From contig NZ_AP027368.1 of assembly GCF_030296015.1 (NCBI RefSeq), positions 2,666,001-2,730,000 of the forward strand: 64,000 nucleotides of DNA. Reading direction: 5' to 3'. Below the pieces are notes generated by a model. That model was not told the DNA's origin and did not search any database. It saw only the letters and a program-made list of their open reading frames with translations. The number at the start of each line of letters is the position of its first letter. Position 1 is the first letter of the stretch. The position numbers were made by a program, and so were the translations under genes. Of this stretch, positions 53,185 to 62,229 are shown in pieces. This DNA is from Ferrimonas sp. YFM. GTDB lineage: Bacteria; Pseudomonadota; Gammaproteobacteria; Enterobacterales; Shewanellaceae.

Positions 53185-53745
53185 GCCTGAAGCTCGAAGC
53201 ATCCATCGACGTCAACCACAGCCGCCAGACCCACAACCACCTCCACCTTCGACGCCACTCAAACCCGAGTGAACGGTCGCCTGGTGAAAGTAATGGCTTG
53301 GTACGACAACGAGTGGGGCTTCTCCAACCGTATGTTGGACAACGCTGTTGTCCCCGGGAGCCCGTCGCGATGCCCGCCTCCGCTTTAAGTTGTGTGTGCA
53401 GTAAAAGGTCCGCTCCGGCGGGCCTTTTCTTTTGCCATAAGCTCAGCAGGTCCATCGACGTCAACCACAGCCGCCAGACCCACAACCACCTCCACCTTCG
53501 ACGCCACTCAAACCCGAGTGAACGGTCGCCTGGTGAAAGTAATGGCCTGGTACGACAACGAGTGGGCGCCAACCCTATGCGGACAACGCCGTTGTCCCCG
53601 GGAGCCCGTCGCGATGCCCGCCAAGTAAGACGTTTATCCGCTTTAAGTTGTGTGTGCAGTAAAAGGTCCGCTCCGGCGGGCCTTTTCTTTTGCCTGAAGT
53701 TCAAGGCATCCATCGACGTCAACCACAGCCATCACAACCCTTCAG
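53134..53745 (+). repeat. Tandem array of gapA-tail plus terminator copies
   Basis: Two extra units of about 249 and 258 bp follow the displaced gapA end. Each has a gapA 3' fragment (53241-53352; 53490-53596), a 16-base insert beginning CCGGGAGCCCG, and the terminator (53403-53430; 53661-53688). The unit ends with TCCATCGACGTCAACCACAG (53202, 53451, 53709). The first fragment is almost identical to gapA 38764-38868. No gene is encoded; the frames are scrambled. Confidence 0.85.
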
Positions 53746-53858
53746 GCCCGTTGCATTAGCCCACCTATGAGTCAGCTGATTGATCTTTATTCATTTGTTG
53801 ATTAGGTTGAATCAGTCTTAGCCCGCTACGGGTCCAACTGAATTTTCATGGTGCAGGG

Positions 53859-54419
53859 ATGAACGTTGAAAACGCTCAGAAAGGAATGAGAGACGCCTAT
53901 TTGAATGGCTGGCCCGGGGTAACCGTCTCCGGGGTCGTGTGGCTGAGTGCCGCTGCGGCCTGCCTGCAACTGGGCACAGTGGCCGGCATCTTCACCCTCT
54001 TTTTTGGAGGCATGGCCATCTTCCCTCTGAGCCTGGTGGTCTGTAAGGCACTGGGCCGCTCCGGAGCTCACCATAAAGATAACCCCTTAGGCCCCTTGGC
54101 ACTGGAGACCACCGTCCTACTCTTCGGCGGTCTGGTCATCGCCTTTGGTGTCAGCCAACTCAACCCGCACCTGTTCTTTCCTGTCATGCTTATCACCATC
54201 GGTTGTCGCTACCTGATGTTCCAGACTCTGTATGGACTGAAGCAATACTGGCTGCTAGGCGCTCTGCTGGCACTGTCCGGAGCCGCCCTGGTCTTCCTGC
54301 CCACCGAACCGGTCAGGGCAGCACTGACAGGTGGCATCATCGAGGTTGTCCTTGGCATCTGGTTCCTGCGTGCCTCTTGGCTACAGTCCGAGGCGGATCC
54401 GGCTTCGGATGTTTCCTGA
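53859..54419 (+). CDS. DUF7010-like membrane protein
   Basis: 186 residues with five to six hydrophobic helices. It starts MNVENAQKGMRDAYLNGWPG and holds the polar loop VVCKALGRSGAHHKDNPLGP, features I associate with DUF7010 membrane proteins. Function unknown. First host gene after the gapA array. Confidence 0.65.
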   Translation: MNVENAQKGMRDAYLNGWPGVTVSGVVWLSAAAACLQLGTVAGIFTLFFGGMAIFPLSLVVCKALGRSGAHHKDNPLGPLALETTVLLFGGLVIAFGVSQLNPHLFFPVMLITIGCRYLMFQTLYGLKQYWLLGALLALSGAALVFLPTEPVRAALTGGIIEVVLGIWFLRASWLQSEADPASDVS

Positions 54420-54496
54420 AACTGACAGCCTGCCAAAAGGCTTATCGCTGAAGGGAACACCTGGGCAGTTTTCGTCCTCTTTTAAGCTACGGGCCT

Positions 54497-55024
54497 CTAC
54501 CAATAGGCAGGGTAAGGGAGTTTTCGCACACCGGCATTAAACGCCAAACCGGCGAACACCACCATCAGCGCCCCAACCAGAGTTGGCGTAACAAGAAAGT
54601 CCCAGCCGGGCTGACTCAGAAAGATGATCACCGGATTGGAACCTGCCGGGGGATGAACCGACCGGGTCAGCATCATCAATGAGATGGCCACCCCGACCGC
54701 AATCGCGACCGACCACCAGACTGGCCCCCACAGCCATAAGGCAAGCAGCCCCACCGAGGTGGCCAGCATGTGCCCTATCACCACATTTCTGGGCTGAGAG
54801 AACGGCGCAGAGGGAAAGCCAAAGACCAGCACACAGGATGCACCGAAGGAACCCATAACCAACAGGAGGTCAATCTGCTCGGACAATCCCGCAATCAAAG
54901 CTATGGTCATGGCGCCCCCCAGGCCTGCCAATAACACCTCCTCTGCCTTGTAGGGTGTCGGAAGCTGTGCTCCTTGCCCCTTAAGAACCCTCCAACTGTT
55001 GATCTGACGAAATGCTGGGATCAT
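54497..55024 (-). CDS. HPP-family membrane protein
   Basis: 175 residues with about four to five membrane helices and the family motif RSVHPPAGSNP. Some HPP proteins transport nitrite or other small anions in the inner membrane; the substrate here is open. The ATG at 55024 follows GGAGGTAAAG ideally. Two TetR-type operator palindromes lie 20-66 bases upstream. Confidence 0.85.
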   Translation of the reverse strand: MIPAFRQINSWRVLKGQGAQLPTPYKAEEVLLAGLGGAMTIALIAGLSEQIDLLLVMGSFGASCVLVFGFPSAPFSQPRNVVIGHMLATSVGLLALWLWGPVWWSVAIAVGVAISLMMLTRSVHPPAGSNPVIIFLSQPGWDFLVTPTLVGALMVVFAGLAFNAGVRKLPYPAYW

Positions 55025-55043
55025 CTTTACCTCCATCACAAGA

Positions 55044-55090
55044 GTAGACAGAATTGTCTACCAAACAAAAGTAGACCACTCTGTCTCCAC
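55044..55090. promoter_or_regulatory. Pair of TetR-type operators before the HPP gene
   Basis: GTAGAC-AGAATT-GTCTAC (55044-55061) and GTAGAC-CACTCT-GTCTCC (55071-55088). They have the same arms and 6-base spacer as two sites before tetR (57280-57316). They lie in the intergenic region shared by the HPP and MFS genes. Confidence 0.7.
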
Positions 55091-55263
55091 TTGGTCAAGC
55101 CATTGAGGCTCCCGCACAGTGGAAATCACCACCATCACAAAATGTGATAACTAAAGCATTTAATAACTATTTTATTTGATGGCAACTTTCATCGGACAAT
55201 CCCCTCTGGCCTGACTGGCCTCCGACAACACAAAGATGGGAAATTAAACGGAGATCCGATTCG

Positions 55264-56448
55264 ATGCTCAAACGCAAAGAGCTCACCCCATTATGGTTAG
55301 GCATCTGTTCAACCTTTGCCGGCATAGGTCTGAGTCGCCTGGCGTTCTCATCCATTCAGCCAGAACTCATCGAGCAGCTCTGGTTTTCTGCGGACAGCGC
55401 CACTTTGTTGGGCGCAATCAATCTGGCGGGGTATCTGGCCGGGGCAGTGTTGTGCTCGTGGATTTTTAGAACCTTAGCGCCCCGTCACGCTCTGCCCGTC
55501 AGCTATCTGCTGATCACCTTAAGCTTCCTTCTGTGCGCCCTGCCGGGTCCCTTCTACTGGTTTGCTTTGTGGCGGTTCATCTCGGGCGCATCGGGGGCCG
55601 TTCTGATGATATTGGGCCCGGCGATGGCCCTAGCTGTTACGAGCAAGGCATCCCGCCCGAAGTTAGGCACTCTGATGTTCTCCGGAATTGGTTTAGGGGC
55701 CGCCCTGTCCGGCATCATCCTGCCGAGTTTCCTCTCCTTTGGGCTGACCAGCATCTGGCTGATGCTGGCAGTATTGACTCTGGTCACAGGCTCTCTGGCG
55801 TCATACTGCCTGTCGGCGCTCAGGGGTAAAGAGTCTCCACACAACTGTGCACATTCGCCCGTCGCCCATGACCCTAAACGCGTGAGCTTAATCATCCTCG
55901 CCTACAGTCTCGCCGCCGCAGGGTTTGTGCCCCACACCCTGTTCTGGGTGGACTACCTCAGCAGAGAGAAGGAACTGGGTATTTTTATCGCTTCGGGACA
56001 ATGGTTTTTGTTCGGCGTCGGTGCCATGTTGGGCAGCTTACTGGCCTACCTGGGTTCCCAACGATTCGGCTGCGGCAACAGCCTGAGCCTCGCCTTTGTA
56101 GTTAAGTCGCTGGCGGTGCTCCTTGCCTTGTTGGCCGAAGCCCCTGTGGCCCGGGGCCTCTCCTCCACTCTGGTGGGTGCGATGATTCCCTGCATTACCG
56201 GATTGACCGCTGCTCGGCTCTCTGAGGTGGTAGACGCCTCTCAGTATCCAAAATTCTGGCGCAGGGCCACACTCAGTTTTGCCCTTACACAGGCGACCGC
56301 AGGTTACCTCTTGTCGCAACTCTACCAGGTTCAAGGCAGCTACACCTCTCTGTTTCTGATTGGTGCAGGTCTGCTCTGCGTAAGCGCCGCGGCGGCAATA
56401 TCCAGCCAGCAAAATTCCCCCATCCGCATCCGCTATGTCTCCAAATAA
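55264..56448 (+). CDS. YbfB/YjiJ-type MFS transporter
   Basis: 394 residues with about 12 hydrophobic helices. The start LWLGICSTFAGIGLSRLAFS with an early GIGLSRLAFS helix is typical of the YbfB/YjiJ group. The exported or imported substrate is unknown. Transcribed with the GST gene 16 bases downstream, and divergent from HPP across the operator pair. Confidence 0.85.
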   Translation: MLKRKELTPLWLGICSTFAGIGLSRLAFSSIQPELIEQLWFSADSATLLGAINLAGYLAGAVLCSWIFRTLAPRHALPVSYLLITLSFLLCALPGPFYWFALWRFISGASGAVLMILGPAMALAVTSKASRPKLGTLMFSGIGLGAALSGIILPSFLSFGLTSIWLMLAVLTLVTGSLASYCLSALRGKESPHNCAHSPVAHDPKRVSLIILAYSLAAAGFVPHTLFWVDYLSREKELGIFIASGQWFLFGVGAMLGSLLAYLGSQRFGCGNSLSLAFVVKSLAVLLALLAEAPVARGLSSTLVGAMIPCITGLTAARLSEVVDASQYPKFWRRATLSFALTQATAGYLLSQLYQVQGSYTSLFLIGAGLLCVSAAAAISSQQNSPIRIRYVSK

Positions 56449-56464
56449 CAAAGGGATCCTGACT

Positions 56465-57064
56465 ATGAAGTTGTTCCTCAATACCACCTCGCCCTACGCA
56501 CGCCTGGTGCGCATCATCGCCATTGAAAAGGGGATAGAAAGCCACATTCAATTGGTATGGAGTGACCCCTGGGAAAACGAACCTAAGCTGCTCAGCTTCA
56601 ATCCCATTGGCAAGGTGCCGACCCTGATCACCCAAGAGGGAACACCCATATTTGAAACCCTGCTGATCGTCCATTACCTGAATGACTGTGTACCAAACAA
56701 TGAATTGATCCCCAGCAAGGCGCAGGCATACCACTTGATTGGGCATGGACTGGGCCTGATTGATACCGCGTTTGCCCTGGTGTCTTCCCGGCGGTTCGAT
56801 CATCCAAACGCCAAAGACACCTTCCTGGATAAGAGGCGGATTACCGCCCTGCAAAGGACCCTGCACCAATTGGAGATCAATGCAGAACAACTGCTTCAGC
56901 CAGGAAGGGCAAAAATGGGAGAGCTCGCCATCGCCGTCGCCATCGACTACATCCGCTTTCGCCTGAACGAGATCGATCTTGATACCCTCTACCCCAGGCT
57001 GTGTCTCTGGCAGAAAACCCTGCTCTCACGCCCCAGCTTCCAGACAACCCGGGGCGGATACTGA
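56465..57064 (+). CDS. Glutathione S-transferase family protein
   Basis: 199 residues: thioredoxin-like N-domain MKLFLNTTSPYARLVRIIAI with the catalytic-type Ser, the GSH-binding cis-proline NPIGKVPTLI, ETLLIVHYL, then a helical C-domain. It conjugates or reduces electrophiles with glutathione. In one operon with the MFS transporter, which suggests detoxification plus export. Confidence 0.88.
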   Translation: MKLFLNTTSPYARLVRIIAIEKGIESHIQLVWSDPWENEPKLLSFNPIGKVPTLITQEGTPIFETLLIVHYLNDCVPNNELIPSKAQAYHLIGHGLGLIDTAFALVSSRRFDHPNAKDTFLDKRRITALQRTLHQLEINAEQLLQPGRAKMGELAIAVAIDYIRFRLNEIDLDTLYPRLCLWQKTLLSRPSFQTTRGGY

Positions 57065-57279
57065 CTGAGACCCGAATCGACACAATGAGAGAGTACTGCC
57101 TGTTTGCATGCAATCACGGCCCTGCTCTCTCCCACTATGAGTAGGATCAACGGTGCTGTTTCTTCCATGGAGTGTTGGCAACTTAACTGCTCTGCCAGAT
57201 AGGTTATCCGAACCGTTAGGTTTGGCTGCACACAGTTCCCAGGGGCAAAGATACGACTCAGCCTAACTGGCGACTGAAG

Positions 57280-57316
57280 GTAGACTGATTTGTCTCCACA
57301 TGACAATATTGTCTGG
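57280..57316 (+). promoter_or_regulatory. Pair of operators before tetR
   Basis: GTAGAC-TGATTT-GTCTCC (57280-57297) and CATGAC-AATATT-GTCTGG (57298-57315), the second containing the perfect palindrome GACAATATTGTC. Located 22-60 bases before the tetR start; autoregulation is the natural reading. Confidence 0.7.
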
Positions 57317-57338
57317 TTGAATCTGCAGGAACGGACTC

Positions 57339-57917
57339 ATGTCTGCCAAAAAAGAGCACTTGATCAAAACGGCCTTTGAGCTTTTCTACCAAAAAGGGGT
57401 TCATGCCGTGGGCATCAATGAAATCCTATCGGCCTCTGGAGTCGCCAAGAAGACGCTGTACAACCATTTCCCAAGCAAAGAAGCACTGATACTGGCCGCG
57501 GTTCAGTATCGGGACAAACACTTCAGAGACTGGCTTAAACACCGGCTGAATGGGGCGGAAGATGGGCGGGCAAAAGTGGAGGCCCTGTTTGCCGCCATCG
57601 ATGACTGGTTTAACAACCGAACAGGAAAGCTCCTGCCCTTCCAGGGCTGTTTCTTCATCAATGTGGGGGGAGAGTATGGGCAACCGGACGACCCCATCCA
57701 CCAGCAATGCGCCCTGCACAAACGCAAGATTGAGCAGATGATTGCCGACATCGTCCAACCCTTGCAACTGGACAGCGCGCAGGCACAGCAACTGACGAAC
57801 GCCTTGTGTTTACTGAAAGAGGGAGCAATCAGCCAGGCTCATATTGCCGGAGACAAGCAGGCAGCCCTTAAGGCTGGCCAAACAGCCAGGCAATTGATGG
57901 TCGCTTACCGTTGCTAG
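57339..57917 (+). CDS. TetR/AcrR-family regulator
   Basis: 192 residues. N-terminal HTH: LIKTAFELFYQKGVHAVGIN, EILSASGVAKKTLYNHFPSK. The effector domain has GCFFINVGGEYG and QQCALHKRKIEQMI, as in the LfrR/YxaF-like group. It probably represses itself and the HPP and MFS-GST genes through the shared palindromes. The ligand is unknown. Confidence 0.9.
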   Translation: MSAKKEHLIKTAFELFYQKGVHAVGINEILSASGVAKKTLYNHFPSKEALILAAVQYRDKHFRDWLKHRLNGAEDGRAKVEALFAAIDDWFNNRTGKLLPFQGCFFINVGGEYGQPDDPIHQQCALHKRKIEQMIADIVQPLQLDSAQAQQLTNALCLLKEGAISQAHIAGDKQAALKAGQTARQLMVAYRC

Positions 57918-57922
57918 ACAAC

Positions 57923-58792
57923 TCAAACCGGCACAGACGGCTGGCCTATGATGAGCTCTCTCAGTTCTGTCAGCGCCTTGCTGTAGCGCTCCTCTTTGCG
58001 GCGAACCAGCCAGGTGGTCATATTGGCAAACTCAGCAGGAAGACGAATGACCGAAAAACGCTCCTGATGACCCGCCTGCTCAATAAGGGATACAGGAAGG
58101 AAGGTGATGCCCATGCCCGCCCCCACACACCCCAAAATTCCTTCCAAGGAGCCAAATTCCAACACCCGATAAGGGTTTCTCCCGGTTTGCCGAAGCCAAT
58201 TCTCAAGCTGAGCACGGTATGAACAGCCGTTCTTAAACACCAGGACGGTGATCTCATCCAGCTGGTCGATATCAGAGACGGATCTTGGAGCAACAATGGC
58301 CAGTTCCTCCTGATAGGCGCTGTCTACCGTCCAGCGCTTACCATCCACCACTCCGGAGACCAGAGCCATGTCCACCTCAAACTCCGCCAGACGCTCCATG
58401 GTCTTGTCAGAAGGACCAGTTTTCAGCACCAATTCAACGGCAGGGAATCTGGCATGGTACTCAGACAGTACTTGTGGAAGCCGCACCGCCGCAGTGGACT
58501 CCATGGAGCCCACCACGAGCCTGCCGGCAGGCTCATGCATCTCAGCCATGGCGATGCTGGCCTCGCGCTGCAAATTGACCAATTGCTCGGCGTATTTAAG
58601 AAACAGCTCTCCGGAAGAGGTCAACTCAACCTTTCCTGCGCCCCGATGAACCAACACACAATCGTGTGACTCCTCCAGACTTTTAATCCTGGCCGTCACA
58701 TTGGGTTGGACACAGTTCATCTCTTCCGCCGCCTTGGAAAAGCTCTTGTGTTTGGCGACCGAAATAAAGATCTCCAGGTCTTTGAATCTCAT
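57923..58792 (-). CDS. LysR-type transcriptional regulator
   Basis: 289 residues. HTH at the N-terminus (LEIFISVAKHKSFSKAAEEM, NCVQPNVTARIKSLE) and an LTTR effector domain. It converges on tetR, the stops 5 bases apart. Targets unknown; the LTTR subgroup resembles YofA/GltC-like regulators that often control nearby transporters. Confidence 0.9.
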   Translation of the reverse strand: MRFKDLEIFISVAKHKSFSKAAEEMNCVQPNVTARIKSLEESHDCVLVHRGAGKVELTSSGELFLKYAEQLVNLQREASIAMAEMHEPAGRLVVGSMESTAAVRLPQVLSEYHARFPAVELVLKTGPSDKTMERLAEFEVDMALVSGVVDGKRWTVDSAYQEELAIVAPRSVSDIDQLDEITVLVFKNGCSYRAQLENWLRQTGRNPYRVLEFGSLEGILGCVGAGMGITFLPVSLIEQAGHQERFSVIRLPAEFANMTTWLVRRKEERYSKALTELRELIIGQPSVPV

Positions 58793-58990
58793 CTCTCACC
58801 CCAGCCCATCTTCGCCAGGCCAATATCCTGTGATCATTCATATCACAACTGAAACCGTAAAGCCGTTTTCTGTGGGCGCGCCTGAGTCATTCACTTAAGG
58901 TCTCTCTGGCTTGACTCCATTCGGTGTCACTTTCACCACCTCTTCTGGCAACTAACGCCCTGCACTCCCCTTGCGGTTCTGCAGCAACAA

Positions 58991-59020
58991 AAAGGCCGCT
59001 CCCCGAAGGGAGCGGCCTTT
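58991..59020. terminator. Terminator of the zwf-pgl-edd-eda operon
   Basis: AAAGGCCGCTCCC pairs with GGGAGCGGCCTTT, perfect 13-bp stem with A and T flanks; it acts at the end of the minus-strand operon. Confidence 0.92.
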
Positions 59021-59050
59021 GTTGATCGTTAACGCCTCTGGGGCCGTCAG

Positions 59051-59692
59051 TTAGCCGTTGATGTGGGCCAAAGCCTGACAGGAGAGGTCGCTGATGCGTT
59101 GCCAGTCACCGTCACGGACGGCGTCCATGGGGGCGACCCAGGAACCACCTACACAGGCTACGTTATCCAGAGACAGGTAGTCTTTGCAGTTGGCCAGGCC
59201 GATGCCACCGGTTGGGCAGAACACCAGTCCTGAGAGAGGGCTGCCCATGGACTTGATCGCCTTAGCGCCACCACTGGACTCCGCCGGGAAAAACTTCAGA
59301 TAGGTATAGCCGAAGTCCATCGCCTTCATGGCATCAGACACAGACGCCACGCCGGGGATCAGCGGAATGGTGCTGTGAGCACCCGCTTCCAACAGCGCGG
59401 TGGTCACACCCGGGCTGATGGCGAACTGCGCCCCTGCGTCTGCAACGGCCTGAAGCTGTTCGGGGTTTAGGACGGTGCCCGCCCCAACCAGAGCCTCAGG
59501 CACCTCTTCACGGATCAGCTTGATCGCTTCCAGGGCACACTCGGTACGCAGGGTCACTTCAAGGATACGAATGCCACCGGCCACCAGGGCCCTGGCCAGT
59601 GGAACCGCCTGGTCCAGGTGTTCAATCACCATCACAGGCACCACTGGGCTGATCTCAAACACCTGTTCAGGCTGGATGCTCCAATTTTCCAT
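59051..59692 (-). CDS. eda: KDPG/KHG aldolase
   Basis: 213 residues from ATG 59692, which has AGGAA five bases upstream; ATG 59695 is possible. Features: VVPVMVIEHLDQAVPLARAL, the catalytic Glu in LEVTLRTECALE, AGTVLNPEQL, and the Schiff-base Lys in YLKFFPAE. Eda splits 2-keto-3-deoxy-6-phosphogluconate into pyruvate and glyceraldehyde-3-phosphate. Last gene of the Entner-Doudoroff operon. Confidence 0.96.
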   Translation of the reverse strand: MENWSIQPEQVFEISPVVPVMVIEHLDQAVPLARALVAGGIRILEVTLRTECALEAIKLIREEVPEALVGAGTVLNPEQLQAVADAGAQFAISPGVTTALLEAGAHSTIPLIPGVASVSDAMKAMDFGYTYLKFFPAESSGGAKAIKSMGSPLSGLVFCPTGGIGLANCKDYLSLDNVACVGGSWVAPMDAVRDGDWQRISDLSCQALAHING

Positions 59693-59703
59693 CATTTCCT
59701 CGC

Positions 59704-61518
59704 TTAATCTAACAGCGCCGAAGCCCCAGTTTCCGGACTGGAGAGCAGCTTACGCATATTGCGGAACAGTTCACGGCCAAAGCCTTCATCGTTGTCCCGC
59801 AGGTCGACGGGAGTAACTTCACGGGCATCCAGCTCAGTTTCGTCAACCAACAATTCAACTACGCCACGCTTGGCATCCAATCGCACCAGATCGCCGTCCC
59901 GGACCTTGGCCAACAGGCCTCCGTCCAGGGCTTCCGGGCTGATGTGGATCGCCGCGGGCACCTTACCAGAAGCACCGGACATGCGACCGTCGGTCACCAG
60001 TGCCACCTTAAATCCTTTGTCCTGCAACACCCCCAGAGGAGGCAGCAGTTTGTGCAGCTCAGGCATACCATTGGCCTGAGGTCCCTGATAGCGGACCACC
60101 GCGATCAGGTCTTTGTTCATCTTGCCGCTCTTGAACGCCTCGGTGAGCGCCGCCTGAGACTCAAACACCATGGCAGGGGCTTCCACCACCTGGTGTTCGT
60201 CCGCAACCGCCGAGGTTTTGATCACCGCACGGCCCAGGTTGCCCTTCACCAGGTTCATGCCACCGTTGGGCAGGAAGGGGTTGTCGATGGGTCGCAGCAC
60301 CTCATCATCGCCACTGGCTTCGGGGATGTCGTTCCACACCACCTTGCCATCCACCAGCTCAGGCTTCTGGGTGTAACGCTCCAGGCCCTGACCTGCGGCG
60401 GTGGTGACATCTTCATGAAGCAAGCCACCTCGGCGCAGTTCCCGAATCAAGAAGGCCATACCGCCCGCCTGATGGAAGTGGTTGATGTCTGCCTGACCGT
60501 TGGGGTATACCCGAGCCAGCAGAGGCGTTACTGCGGACAGCTCGGCAAAGTCCTGCCAGTCGACGATGATGCCGGCGGCCCGGGCTGCAGCAACGATGTG
60601 CATGGTCAGGTTGGTGGAGCCACCGGTAGCCAGCAGACCGACGATGCCGTTCACCACACTCTTCTCATCCACCATCTTATACAGAGGGGTAAAGCCGTCA
60701 CCCTTCTGAGACATGCGGCACACCTGCTGGCTGGCCAGCTTGGTCAGCTCATGGCGCAGCGGGCTGGTGGGGTTGACGAAAGAGGAACCCGGCAGTTGCA
60801 GGCCCATGGCCTCAAGCACCAGCTGGTTGGAGTTGGCAGTACCGTAGAAGGTACAGGTGCCCGGGCTGTGGTAGGAGGCGGATTCCGCTTTCAGCAGATC
60901 CTCATCGCTCACCTTACCCTCGGCGTACTCCTGACGAACCTTGGCCTTCTCCTTATTGGGCAGACCGGAAGGCATAGGGCCAGCCGGCACGAACAGGGTC
61001 GGCAGATGGCCAAAGCTCATGGCGCCCATCAGCAGTCCGGGAACAATCTTATCGCAGATCCCCAGCATCAGCGCACCATCAAACATGGCGTGAGTCAGGC
61101 CGACTGAGGTGGCCATGGCAATCACGTCACGAGACATCAGGCTCAGCTCCATGCCGGGCTGCCCCTGAGTCACCCCGTCACACATGGCGGGCACACCGCC
61201 GGCCACCTGGGCCACGGAGCCCACTTCGCGGCAGGCCTCCTTGATGATGTCCGGGTAGACACCATAGGGCTGGTGCGCCGACAACATGTCGTTGTAGGCG
61301 GTGACGATGCCGATGTTGGCCTTGTTGAAGTGGCGCAGGTCATCTTTATCCTGCTTGCCACAACTGGCGAAACCGTGGGCCAGGTTAGAACAGGAAAGTG
61401 CCTCTCGGTTCACCCCCTGCTCCTCAAGTTTGGCCATCCGTGCCAGGTAAGCCTGACGACGGGCCCGGCTGCGCTGAATGATGCGTTCGGTTACCGCCAC
61501 TAGGGTTTCATGTGTCAT
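59704..61518 (-). CDS. edd: 6-phosphogluconate dehydratase
   Basis: 604 residues from ATG 61518 ([20 protein letters not shown]). IlvD/Edd family: [15 protein letters not shown]-type segment (here [16 protein letters not shown]), [30 protein letters not shown] and [19 protein letters not shown] 4Fe-4S enzyme forming KDPG from 6-phosphogluconate. Its start overlaps the pgl stop as TAATG, and eda follows after 11 bases. Confidence 0.96.
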   Translation of the reverse strand: MTHETLVAVTERIIQRSRARRQAYLARMAKLEEQGVNREALSCSNLAHGFASCGKQDKDDLRHFNKANIGIVTAYNDMLSAHQPYGVYPDIIKEACREVGSVAQVAGGVPAMCDGVTQGQPGMELSLMSRDVIAMATSVGLTHAMFDGALMLGICDKIVPGLLMGAMSFGHLPTLFVPAGPMPSGLPNKEKAKVRQEYAEGKVSDEDLLKAESASYHSPGTCTFYGTANSNQLVLEAMGLQLPGSSFVNPTSPLRHELTKLASQQVCRMSQKGDGFTPLYKMVDEKSVVNGIVGLLATGGSTNLTMHIVAAARAAGIIVDWQDFAELSAVTPLLARVYPNGQADINHFHQAGGMAFLIRELRRGGLLHEDVTTAAGQGLERYTQKPELVDGKVVWNDIPEASGDDEVLRPIDNPFLPNGGMNLVKGNLGRAVIKTSAVADEHQVVEAPAMVFESQAALTEAFKSGKMNKDLIAVVRYQGPQANGMPELHKLLPPLGVLQDKGFKVALVTDGRMSGASGKVPAAIHISPEALDGGLLAKVRDGDLVRLDAKRGVVELLVDETELDAREVTPVDLRDNDEGFGRELFRNMRKLLSSPETGASALLD

Positions 61519-62219
61519 TAGGCTTGACTCCAATATACGTCCACCGGGGTCTGTCGCTGATTGAGCACCGCCCGGATCGGCATCTCATTCGCATCTATGG
61601 ACTTGAGAACCTGCTGCAGCACCTCGCGCTTGGGCTCACCATGCAGATGCAGGTAGATCTGTCTGCTGTCCAGCAGCGCCTTCAGGGAGAGCGACAGGCG
61701 CCCATGGGGAGCAGTGGTCGGATGAACCGCCAGGCAGGTGCGCTCTGTGGTCAGTCCCTGTTCCAGCTGCTCGGAGCAAGGGAACAGTGAAGCGGTATGG
61801 CCGTCGTTGCCCATTCCCAGCACCACTACGTCAAAGGGACGCGGCAGGTTGGAGAGCACCTCTTCGGTCATCCCTACCCCCTCGTCCACCACGGAGTAGA
61901 TGTTTTTCAGGCTGCGGAACTTGGCCTTGGCAGCCCGTCGCACCAGCAGGTGCTCGCGCACCAACCGCTCGTTGGAGTCCGCATGCTCCGGCGCCACCCA
62001 GCGCTCGTCGGCCAGGGTAATGAACACATCCTGCCAATCGATCAGCTGTCGGGACAGCTGGGCAAACAGCTTCAAAGGCGTGCTGCCTCCGGAAACCACC
62101 AGCGAGGCACTGCCTCTGGCGTCGATGGCATCCTGAAGCCGGGAAGCAATTTTCACCGCAAGGATCTCGGCCAGACCCTGTGCGGTATCAAACTCTTTGT
62201 ATACGGGCAAAGTAATCAT
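61518..62219 (-). CDS. pgl: 6-phosphogluconolactonase
   Basis: 233 residues from ATG 62219 ([20 protein letters not shown]), which has AGGA eight bases upstream; ATG 62237 would overlap zwf. SugB-type lactonase: [42 protein letters not shown]. It hydrolyses 6-phosphogluconolactone between Zwf and Edd. Confidence 0.95.
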   Translation of the reverse strand: MITLPVYKEFDTAQGLAEILAVKIASRLQDAIDARGSASLVVSGGSTPLKLFAQLSRQLIDWQDVFITLADERWVAPEHADSNERLVREHLLVRRAAKAKFRSLKNIYSVVDEGVGMTEEVLSNLPRPFDVVVLGMGNDGHTASLFPCSEQLEQGLTTERTCLAVHPTTAPHGRLSLSLKALLDSRQIYLHLHGEPKREVLQQVLKSIDANEMPIRAVLNQRQTPVDVYWSQA

Positions 62220-62229
62220 CTGATCTTTC

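Noticed and set aside
52991-53722. A 243-codon minus-strand frame and a 204-codon plus-strand frame in the gapA-tail array
   Set aside because: They are readings of tandem copies of a gapA fragment in wrong frames, with terminators inside; not genes.
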